Both the position numbers and the translations under genes were made by a program. A stretch of 6,166 nt of DNA from Gammaproteobacteria bacterium (lineage in GTDB: Bacteria > Pseudomonadota > Gammaproteobacteria > Chromatiales > Chromatiaceae), in contig JAUXDV010000121.1 of assembly GCA_030620735.1 (NCBI GenBank), forward strand, positions 1-6,166, in the 5' to 3' direction. The notes below the pieces were generated by a model. That model worked only from the letters and a program-made list of their open reading frames with translations, searched no databases and had not been told where the DNA came from. Positions 1-5,577 of the stretch are shown here, piece by piece; position 1 is the stretch's first letter; every line of letters starts with the position of its first letter.

Positions 1-504
1 ACCGTCAAGGATGTGGCCGCCCTGCCAGGCGTGCATCGCTCGACCTTGTACCGCTCACTTGAGAAGGAGGATCGTTTAGTCGTATTGAACCAGGTAGCCA
101 AATCGGTCATTGATTCCCAGCGGGACAAGCACGCAAATCGCGTATTTACCTATCGGGGGCGACCAATGAGCGGGATGTACAATACCGCATGGAAGCGGGC
201 GCGCGAGGGTGCTGCAGACGCATACTCACGAGAAAACGAAGAACCCACTTCCTGGGGGTTTGCTCATCTTCGTGTGCATGATCTGAAACACACGTTCGGG
301 AGGCGGCTGCGCGCAGCGTCAGTGCCACTTGAAACCAGGAAGGTGTTACTTGGGCATAGGAACGGTGACATCACGTCACACTACTCGGCGCCTGAGATCG
401 GGGAACTATTGGCGGCGGTGAATCGGATTTGCGAGGTCAATCCCGGCAAAATCCCGTCACTGACTATCCTGAAACGAAAAAACCGGCTAGGGGAGCAATC
501 CTAA
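1..504 (+). CDS. Tyrosine recombinase (phage/island integrase), C-terminal catalytic part, 5' end outside the window; possibly chimeric
   Basis: The frame is open from base 1 and stops with TAA at 502-504, giving 167 codons; the GTG at 13 is probably not a real start. From about residue 24 (EDRLVVLN) onward it matches the integrase catalytic domain, which cuts and rejoins DNA at att sites. Visible active-site elements, numbered from the window edge, are the HDLKHTF box (H93, with Lys96 where most relatives have Arg), the LLGH box (H119) and the nucleophile Tyr128 in HYS. The first catalytic Arg box is not present. In its place residues 1-22 (TVKDVAAL...HRSTLYRSL) look like the C-terminal helix-turn-helix of a serine recombinase, suggesting a fusion by deletion. 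It converges on the tRNA-fMet gene 24 bp away, the usual position for an integrase of a tRNA-inserted element. The family assignment is firm. Activity is doubtful unless the missing Arg lies further upstream. Confidence 0.85.
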   Translation, partial: TVKDVAALPGVHRSTLYRSLEKEDRLVVLNQVAKSVIDSQRDKHANRVFTYRGRPMSGMYNTAWKRAREGAADAYSRENEEPTSWGFAHLRVHDLKHTFGRRLRAASVPLETRKVLLGHRNGDITSHYSAPEIGELLAAVNRICEVNPGKIPSLTILKRKNRLGEQS

Positions 505-510
505 CCGGTT
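477..510 (-). terminator. Rho-independent terminator of the tRNA-fMet gene
   Basis: The arms at 481-491 and 500-510 form an 11-bp stem with an 8-nt loop. Read leftward, the stem is complete with one G-U wobble and is followed directly by six U residues (477-482) and a further U-rich stretch. Read rightward, the same position is a C-A mismatch and the downstream tract is poor in T. It therefore serves the leftward tRNA transcript. It lies 19 bp past the tRNA 3' end, within the last codons of the integrase gene. Confidence 0.85.
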
Positions 511-528
511 GATTTTACTTTAAAATAT

Positions 529-605
<77 letters not shown>

Positions 606-619
606 TCAACGAGGTGCGT

Positions 620-648
620 ACTATACCCAGTTTCCCCGACCCGGGCAA
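620..648 (-). promoter_or_regulatory. Sigma70 promoter of tRNA-fMet with AT-rich upstream (UP-like) tract
   Basis: Read leftward, the -35 box is TTGCCC (643-648) and the -10 box is TATAGT (620-625), with an exact 17-bp spacer. Transcription should start near 612-615, leaving a leader of about 7-10 nt before the tRNA. The segment after the -10 (ACGCACC) is GC-rich, as in promoters under stringent control. Bases 649-678 just upstream of the -35 are almost all A/T, resembling the UP elements that strengthen stable-RNA promoters. The promoter lies within 40 bp of the peroxiredoxin stop codon. Confidence 0.8.
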
Positions 649-682
649 CCGCTTTTAACTATTTTTTATTAAAAAATTCGAC

Positions 683-1288
683 TTAAAGTTTCGGTGCATT
701 TTTTGAGAGATAGGAGGCAACGCTCTTGTGCGTCTCCCTGATGCCCTTGTCCCCCTCTTTCCAGCCTGCCGGACAGACTTCGCCATGCTCCTCATGAAAC
801 TGCAGCGCATCGACCATGCGCAGCATTTCGTCGATATCCCTGCCTAGAGGCTTGTCATTGACGACCTGGTGACGCACGATGCCATCGGTATCAATGAGAA
901 AAGAGGCTCGGTAGGCGGCATCACCATTCACTGTCTCAACACCGTAGGCCCTGCAGATAGCATGCGTCATATCCGCAACCAGCGGGTAACCAATCGGGCC
1001 GATGCCGCCGTCATTAATTGCTGTGTTGCGCCATGCATTGTGGGTATGGTGTGAATCGACCGACACCCCGATCACCTCAACGCCGCGTTTCCTGAACTCC
1101 TTCAGGCGATGATCAAATGCAATCAACTCGGAGGGACAGACAAAGGTAAAGTCATGCGGATAGAAGAACAGAACCGCATATTTTCTTCTAATTGCATCGG
1201 AAAAACTGAATTCATCAACAATAGCACCGTCACCCAGTACTGCATGGGCAGTAAAATCCGGCGCTTCACGCCCAACAAGTACGCTCAT
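683..1288 (-). CDS. Typical 2-Cys peroxiredoxin (AhpC/TSA, Prx1 type)
   Basis: This 201-aa cytosolic thiol peroxidase reduces H2O2, organic hydroperoxides and probably peroxynitrite; it is normally recycled by thioredoxin or an AhpF-like reductase. The active-site motif P44-x3-T48-x2-C51 (FTFVCPSE) carries the peroxidatic Cys51. Arg127 (YRASF) is the matching active-site Arg, and the resolving Cys172 sits in EVCPAGW. An extra Cys112 is present. The GGIG loop (94-97) and the C-terminal YL (193-194) resemble the GGLG/YF pair of overoxidation-sensitive eukaryotic enzymes, so this enzyme may be inactivated by high peroxide; that is inference. Length and the N-terminus MSVLVGREAPDF are typical of the family. 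A GGAGAG ribosome-binding site (1295-1300) lies 6 nt before the ATG. It appears to be a single-gene unit. I saw no clear promoter or strong terminator; the gene could be read through into the tRNA. Confidence 0.96.
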   Translation of the reverse strand: MSVLVGREAPDFTAHAVLGDGAIVDEFSFSDAIRRKYAVLFFYPHDFTFVCPSELIAFDHRLKEFRKRGVEVIGVSVDSHHTHNAWRNTAINDGGIGPIGYPLVADMTHAICRAYGVETVNGDAAYRASFLIDTDGIVRHQVVNDKPLGRDIDEMLRMVDALQFHEEHGEVCPAGWKEGDKGIRETHKSVASYLSKNAPKL

Positions 1289-1320
1289 AATATTCTCTCC
1301 AATAATGAAAGTAACGAGAC

Positions 1321-1391
1321 GTGAGTAGCGAGGAAAAGAGAGGAGTGAGTAGCGAGTAACTACCTACTCAGTACTCACTACTCAGTACTCA
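1321..1391. repeat. Intergenic heptamer-repeat patch (GAGTA/TACTC)
   Basis: Most of the gap between htpG and the peroxiredoxin gene is a low-complexity patch. A 14-bp unit, CTACTCAGTACTCA, is tandemly duplicated exactly (1364-1377 and 1378-1391) and is itself two 7-bp units. On the other side a 12-mer, GTGAGTAGCGAG, occurs twice (1321-1332 and 1345-1356). The two halves are roughly inverted with respect to each other, giving hairpin potential. It has no coding sense. It resembles dispersed intergenic repeats, but copies elsewhere cannot be seen from this window. Confidence 0.8.
1344..1379 (-). terminator. Hairpin after htpG, possible transcription terminator
   Basis: Within the heptamer repeat, AGTGAGTA (1344-1351) pairs with TACTCACT (1372-1379). 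After a 2x2 internal loop, GAGTA (1354-1358) pairs with TACTC (1365-1369) around a 6-nt loop. It begins 17 bp past the htpG stop codon on the leftward transcript and is followed by a pyrimidine-rich stretch (CCTCTCTTTTCC) rather than a clean U run. Termination is therefore plausible but unproven. Confidence 0.35.
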
Positions 1392-1395
1392 TCCC

Positions 1396-3312
1396 TTATT
1401 TAACCTCGGCCAGCAAGCCATTCAAGCGACGCACGAATCCTGCAGGATCTTCAAGCTTGCCGCCTTCTGCCAGCAAGGCCTGGTCAAATATCACACTGCC
1501 AAGATCTTCAAACTCCTGCTGCTCTTCTGTCGATTCGAGCTTGCTGACCACAGGATGATCCAGGTTGATCTCCAGCGTCGGTATTGTCGCCGGGGCGTCC
1601 TGTCCCATCTGCTGCAGCACACGCGCCAGATTCTGGCTCATATCATGGTCTTCGACAACCAGGCAGGCCGGCGACTCTGTCAGGCGCTGACTGAGACGAA
1701 CCTCCTTGACCTTGCCGCCCAGGGCCTTCTTGATGCGCTTCAAAAACTTTTTGTGCTTCTTACTGCTCTTTTTATGGCTCTTTTTCTGCTCGTCACTCTT
1801 GAGGTTCTCAAGATCAACCTCACCCTTGGCGACTGACTGCAGCTGCTTCCCCTTGTATTCATGCAGGTGTGAAACCAGCCACTCATCGACATGATCGGTG
1901 AGCAGCAGCACCTCGATATCATTCTTTTTGAAGACTTCGAGATGGGGACTGTACTTTGCAGCAGCGATAGAGTCCGCAGTCATGTAATAGATCTTCTGCT
2001 GCTCATCCTGCATGCGCTCGATATAGCTGTCCAGTGAAATATCTTCAGCGTCATCTTCTGATGCGGCCGAAACAAAACGCATCAACCCGGCGATACGCTC
2101 CGCATTGGCGGCATCCTCTGCCGGCCCCTCCTTGAGCACCTTGCCGAAGGTATCCCAGAAGGTCTGGTAATCCTCTGCATCGTTTTTCGCCATCTTCTCC
2201 AACAGCGTCAGGACCCGCTTGACGTTGGCATTGCGAATCGAGTCGATCTTCTTGCTGTGCTGCAGAATCTCACGCGAGACATTCAGAGGCAGATCGTCGG
2301 CATCGACGACGCCCTTGATGAAGCGCAAGTAGCGGGGCATCAGTTTATCGGCTTCATCCATGATGAAGACGCGGCGCACGTAGAGTTTTACGCCATGTTT
2401 CTGCTCCGGTGTAAACAGGTCGAAGGGCGCGCGTTTGGGAACGAACAGCAGCGAAGTATATTCATTGGTTCCCTCTACACGGTTGTGCATTTTCGCCAGC
2501 GGCTCTTCAAAATCATGTGCGATGTGCTTGTAGAACTCACTATACTCCTCGTCCTTGATTTCCGACTTTTGGCGCATCCACAGGGCTGTTCCGGTATTCA
2601 CCTGTTCCCATTCGGGTTCAGCCTCTTTTTCTCCATCTTCGTCATCCTCTCCTGCATCGAAAATCTCCTTCAGCATCATCACCGGCATGGAGATGTGATC
2701 GGAAAACTTGCTGATCACTGAACGCAGACGGAATCCCTCCAGAAACTCATTTTCATCCTCTTTGAGGTGCAGAATAACATCCGTGCCCCTGCCTTTTTTC
2801 TCGGCTGTCTCGATGGTAAAAGAGCCTTTTCCGTCCGACTCCCATTTGACGCCATTCTCTGCATCATCACCGGCGCGGCGACTGATCAGCGTGACACGAT
2901 CCGCCACGATATAGGCCGAGTAGAAACCGACGCCGAACTGGCCAATGAGGCGGCTGTCCTTGACGTCATCACCGGACATCGATTCAAAAAAAGCCTTTGT
3001 ACCGGAACGCGCTATGGTGCCGATGTTTTCGGACACCTCTTCACGGTTCATGCCGATGCCGTTATCAGAGATAGTCAGGGTGCGATTCTCCTTGTCCACG
3101 CTCAGGCGAATCGAGAGATCGGCATCACCCTCATAGAGCGCATCATTGGAGAGTGCTTCAAAACGGAGTTTTTCAGCAGCATCTGAAGCATTGGAGATCA
3201 GCTCGCGCAAAAAAATCTCCTTGTTCGAATAGAGTGAGCGAATCACCAAATTCAGTATCTGTGAAACTTCGGTCTGGAATTGTTGTGTTTCCTGGTGCGC
3301 GTCAACGGTCAT
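1396..3312 (-). CDS. htpG: Molecular chaperone HtpG (bacterial Hsp90)
   Basis: This 638-aa cytosolic ATP-dependent chaperone works as a V-shaped dimer and remodels client proteins with DnaK. The N-terminal GHKL ATPase domain (about 1-215) shows E37 and N41 in the NKEIFLRELISNASDA motif, D83 in DNGIGM, and the lid/glycine motif GQFGVGF (124-130). A short acidic linker (about 219-235) leads to the middle domain, with the catalytic Arg347 in LPLNVSREILQ. The C-terminal dimerisation domain follows (about 500-638). Length is normal and all key residues are present. One oddity is the very lysine-rich stretch at 505-529 (12 Lys and 1 Arg in 25 residues), where E. coli HtpG has a mixed-charge helix. 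The start ATG matches the family N-terminus; a GGAG ribosome-binding site lies about 11 nt upstream. A sigma32-type promoter is found about 240 bp upstream. Confidence 0.99.
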   Translation of the reverse strand: MTVDAHQETQQFQTEVSQILNLVIRSLYSNKEIFLRELISNASDAAEKLRFEALSNDALYEGDADLSIRLSVDKENRTLTISDNGIGMNREEVSENIGTIARSGTKAFFESMSGDDVKDSRLIGQFGVGFYSAYIVADRVTLISRRAGDDAENGVKWESDGKGSFTIETAEKKGRGTDVILHLKEDENEFLEGFRLRSVISKFSDHISMPVMMLKEIFDAGEDDEDGEKEAEPEWEQVNTGTALWMRQKSEIKDEEYSEFYKHIAHDFEEPLAKMHNRVEGTNEYTSLLFVPKRAPFDLFTPEQKHGVKLYVRRVFIMDEADKLMPRYLRFIKGVVDADDLPLNVSREILQHSKKIDSIRNANVKRVLTLLEKMAKNDAEDYQTFWDTFGKVLKEGPAEDAANAERIAGLMRFVSAASEDDAEDISLDSYIERMQDEQQKIYYMTADSIAAAKYSPHLEVFKKNDIEVLLLTDHVDEWLVSHLHEYKGKQLQSVAKGEVDLENLKSDEQKKSHKKSSKKHKKFLKRIKKALGGKVKEVRLSQRLTESPACLVVEDHDMSQNLARVLQQMGQDAPATIPTLEINLDHPVVSKLESTEEQQEFEDLGSVIFDQALLAEGGKLEDPAGFVRRLNGLLAEVK

Positions 3313-3400
3313 GGTCTGTTTGTCTCCAAAATGATATTCAGTTTTTGATGTGTTTCGTGAGTTAGTGTCCTGAATCGCAACATCTCAATAAGCCCGTGTA

Positions 3401-3509
3401 ATTCCATAGTTTGTGCAATAATAAGTAGGATGCTGCTGAGCTTGCGAAGCGCATCGCTCGCGCAAATCCTCAATTGATGCGCTTCGTTCCTCAACACATC
3501 CTATGGAAT
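3401..3509. repeat. Palindromic intergenic element (MITE/REP-like) in the htpG leader
   Basis: The core, 3427-3502, folds on itself. An 11-bp perfect inner stem (3445-3455 with 3476-3486, GAAGCGCATC/GATGCGCTTC) surrounds a 20-nt loop. An outer stem (3427-3440 with 3490-3502, AGGATG.../...CATCCT) has one bulge and one wobble or mismatch. Further out, ATTCCATAG (3401-3409) and CTATGGAAT (3501-3509) are perfect 9-bp inverted repeats; the left side carries about 17 extra bases between this repeat and the core. No coding capacity and no clear target-site duplication are visible. The palindrome is observed; calling it a mobile or dispersed element is inference. Confidence 0.75.
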
Positions 3510-3556
3510 GTTGAGCCCTGCACGAAATTGTTAAGGAATCACGACGAATGCAGTAA

Positions 3557-3584
3557 ATATTGGGTCGTGAATTTGAGTTTCAAG
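3557..3584 (-). promoter_or_regulatory. Sigma32 (RpoH) heat-shock promoter of htpG
   Basis: Read leftward, CTTGAAA (3578-3584) is an exact match to the RpoH -35 consensus. It is followed after a 13-bp spacer by CCCAATAT (3557-3564), seven of eight positions of the CCCCATNT -10 consensus. Spacing and layout match E. coli dnaK P1. The start point would be near 3550, giving an htpG 5' UTR of about 235-240 nt that contains the palindromic element. The promoter starts 3 bp after the pyrF stop codon. HtpG is a known RpoH-regulon member in E. coli, which supports the call. Confidence 0.85.
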
Positions 3585-3587
3585 ACC

Positions 3588-4277
3588 TCAAGCGAGGGAT
3601 TCTGCAATTTGCTGCAGCGCCAGCAGTGGATCCTCGGCCGCTGTGATCGGACGACCGATCACCAGGTAGTTCGAGCCGGCATTCATGGCATCCTGCGGTG
3701 TCATCACTCGCCGCTGGTCAGCAGTATCACTCCCTGCCGGACGCACCCCTGGAGTCACAAGCAGAAACTCATCACCCAGATCGCTGCGCAGCTGTTGCGC
3801 CTCCCGTGGCGAGCACACCACACCATGCATGCCGCTGCTTCGGGCCAGTGCAGCAAGACGACTGACATTGTCAGCCGCACTGCCACTAAAGCCTACCTCA
3901 GAAAGCTCCTCTTCACTGAGACTGGTGAGGATAGTGACCGCGATCAATCGTGTATCAGTCGACGACTTGTCGAGCGCTTCACGCGCAGCCTGCATCATCC
4001 TGCGGCCGCCTGAAGCATGCACATTCATCATCCACACGCCCAGGTCCGCCCCTGCGCGGCAGGCGCCGGCAACGGTATTCGGAATATCATGAAATTTGAG
4101 ATCGAGAAACACATCGAACCCCTTGCTCATGCAGGCTTCAACAAAGGCGGGACCCATGCGGGTAAACATCTCTTTTCCAACCTTGACCCGGCACAGCTGC
4201 GGATCCAGTTTATCAAGCAGGTGCAGTGCGGGCTCAGGTTGCGGGTAATCCAGTGCAACGATTATGGGTGATTGCAT
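3588..4277 (-). CDS. pyrF: Orotidine 5'-phosphate decarboxylase
   Basis: This 229-aa cytosolic (beta/alpha)8-barrel enzyme converts OMP to UMP and CO2, the last step of de novo pyrimidine synthesis; it acts as a dimer without cofactors. The bacterial type-1 family motifs appear in order: VALD (Asp10), VKVGKE with Lys32, the catalytic DLKFHDIPNT block (Asp59, Lys61, Asp64), NVHASGG (85-91), TILTS (115-119), VTPGVR (174-179), and the phosphate-binding YLVIGRPIT with Arg209. All catalytic residues are present and the length is normal. The ATG at 4275-4277 is preceded by AGGAG (4287-4291) at 9 nt. This site overlaps the lapB stop codon, and the intergenic gap is only 12 nt, so it is the second gene of a lapB-pyrF operon with possible translational coupling. 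No hairpin terminator follows directly; the heat-shock promoter of htpG does. Confidence 0.98.
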   Translation of the reverse strand: MQSPIIVALDYPQPEPALHLLDKLDPQLCRVKVGKEMFTRMGPAFVEACMSKGFDVFLDLKFHDIPNTVAGACRAGADLGVWMMNVHASGGRRMMQAAREALDKSSTDTRLIAVTILTSLSEEELSEVGFSGSAADNVSRLAALARSSGMHGVVCSPREAQQLRSDLGDEFLLVTPGVRPAGSDTADQRRVMTPQDAMNAGSNYLVIGRPITAAEDPLLALQQIAESLA

Positions 4278-4289
4278 ACGTCGTAACTC

Positions 4290-5447
4290 CTATTTGGTCT
4301 CAGTCGGCAGCATGGTTCCCCAGGAGCGGCAACCCGGGCACTGCCAGTGGATAGTACGTGTCGTAAAGCCACAGCGGTGGCACAGATAGGCAGATTGCCT
4401 GGCAGCCATGCGCTCTACAAACTGATTAATCATCTGTAAAAATTGCGACTGATGCTCTCCCTGTTGCGCCATGCGCATGGAGATTAACTGGTGAATGCCA
4501 TTCAGATCCGGTGTATCGGCAAGTTCGGAGGTCAAAAACTCTATTGCCGCATCAGCCCCTCCGCTATTCTCGAGTTCGTGAGCAATCTCCAGCATGACCT
4601 GGATATTCCTCTTGTTTGCATAGATCTCACGCAGCCATTCAATCCATTGCGATTGCTGCTGCGAACGCCGATAGCATTCCGCCATTGGGCGTAAAATCTC
4701 TCCAATATAGTTGGGATGCTGATCAGCAATCTGCTTGAAGCGGGCGATGGCCTCCCGGCAGGCGCCGCGCTTTTCGGAGATTCCAGCCATGATCAACTGT
4801 GGCCGCAACGCCAGGGGGGCGACTTCAAGCCCCTGCTTCAAATAGCTCTCGGCCTGCGCCACATCGCCGCTTTTGATCGCCAGCTCTGCGAGTTCACACA
4901 AAAAGTGAGCCTGATCATCTCCCTCTCCCTTTCCGCCAAGCAGATCCAGACGCCGGCTAACCTCGAGTGACTTCTGCCAGTCTTTTTCATGTTGATAGAT
5001 CATTTTCAGGTTGGTCAGCGCTGGCTGCAGCTGACGCTTGCTCTCGACCAACTCTTCAAACAATCCCTCTGCACGGTCCAGCAGGCCGGCTTTCATGTAA
5101 TCGTTGCCCAGGGCCAGCAGTGCTTGCGAACGCTGATCCGCTGACAAAGTAGAGCGTGCAATCAGATTCTGGTGGATGCGAATCGCCCGATCGACCTCGC
5201 CACGCCGGCGAAACAGGCTGCCGAGAGCAAGGTGCATCTCTACCGTTTCACTGTTGACCTCCAGCATGCCGACAAAAACGTCGATCGCCTTGTCAGGCTG
5301 TTCATTCACCAGGTAGTTCAGGCCGCGGTAATAGGCGGAGTCCATGTCCGCTTCACACTGGCGCTCCTGCTTCTGATGCATGGAGCGCCTGGCAGCCAGC
5401 CAGCCGGAAGCGGCGGCAACGGGCAGCAACAGTATAAATAAATCCAT
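4290..5447 (-). CDS. lapB: LapB (YciM), TPR protein controlling LPS synthesis
   Basis: This is a 385-aa inner-membrane-anchored protein. In E. coli it acts with the protease FtsH to degrade LpxC and so sets lipopolysaccharide output; it is also a scaffold for LPS assembly. The N-terminus (about 2-18, LFILLLPVAAASGW) is one membrane helix followed by RR. TPR repeats fill about 36-345, including the conserved GSLFRRRGEVDRAIRIHQNL block (76-95). The C-terminal rubredoxin-like zinc knuckle has C356-x2-C359 and C370-x2-C373. Length is close to E. coli's 389 aa. The ATG at 5445-5447 is the first possible start after an in-frame stop; its ribosome-binding site is weak (GAG about 10 nt upstream). It is followed 12 nt later by pyrF. 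The usual upstream partner lapA is missing: a divergent SDR gene lies there instead. In E. coli lapB is partly RpoH-regulated; I see no convincing RpoH site here. Confidence 0.97.
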   Translation of the reverse strand: MDLFILLLPVAAASGWLAARRSMHQKQERQCEADMDSAYYRGLNYLVNEQPDKAIDVFVGMLEVNSETVEMHLALGSLFRRRGEVDRAIRIHQNLIARSTLSADQRSQALLALGNDYMKAGLLDRAEGLFEELVESKRQLQPALTNLKMIYQHEKDWQKSLEVSRRLDLLGGKGEGDDQAHFLCELAELAIKSGDVAQAESYLKQGLEVAPLALRPQLIMAGISEKRGACREAIARFKQIADQHPNYIGEILRPMAECYRRSQQQSQWIEWLREIYANKRNIQVMLEIAHELENSGGADAAIEFLTSELADTPDLNGIHQLISMRMAQQGEHQSQFLQMINQFVERMAARQSAYLCHRCGFTTRTIHWQCPGCRSWGTMLPTETK

Positions 5448-5469
5448 TGATTCAGAACTCGCGACGGAT

Positions 5470-5490
5470 ACTCAAAAGCGGAATTTGAGT
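5470..5490. repeat. Small inverted repeat upstream of lapB
   Basis: ACTCAAA (5470-5476) and TTTGAGT (5484-5490) are perfect 7-bp inverted repeats around a 7-nt centre, 23 bp before the lapB ATG. It could be an operator or a leader hairpin. The rest of the 130-bp divergent lapB/SDR gap (5448-5577) shows no promoter good enough to call on either strand. Confidence 0.4.
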
Positions 5491-5577
5491 TTACAGACGA
5501 GAGAGTGATTTTTCCAGCCATTTAGCTGTGGTTCCTTTACACTTGACCACAACCATCAAATTAAGAGTGAATGATTC

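Noticed and set aside
1..504. Complete small gene starting at GTG 13
   Set aside because: The frame is open to the window edge, no ribosome-binding site can be assessed, and the homology needs more upstream sequence.
661..677. A/T-only hairpin (7-bp arms, 3-nt loop) after the peroxiredoxin gene, as a terminator
   Set aside because: The stem has no G-C pairs and lies directly upstream of the tRNA -35 box, where an AT-rich UP-like tract explains it better.
1321..1391. CRISPR-like short repeats
   Set aside because: Units are 7-14 bp, tandem, and without unique spacers or cas genes.
2257..2721. 154-codon open frame on the plus strand
   Set aside because: It lies entirely antisense to htpG, shows no family resemblance, and is explained by the codon bias of the opposite strand.
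3313..3400. RNA thermometer masking the htpG ribosome-binding site
   Set aside because: I found no FourU or ROSE-type pairing to GGAGA; only a weak 6-bp ATTCAG/CTGAAT stem with a 31-nt loop.
3474..4013. 179-codon open frame on the plus strand over the pyrF end and leader
   Set aside because: It is antisense to the clearly conserved pyrF and begins within the palindromic element; no recognisable domain.
5490..5577. Sigma70 or heat-shock promoters for lapB and the SDR gene
   Set aside because: TTTACA and TTGACC are present, but none has a matching -10 at proper spacing; the lapB-side CTGTAAA lacks a CCCCAT-like partner.
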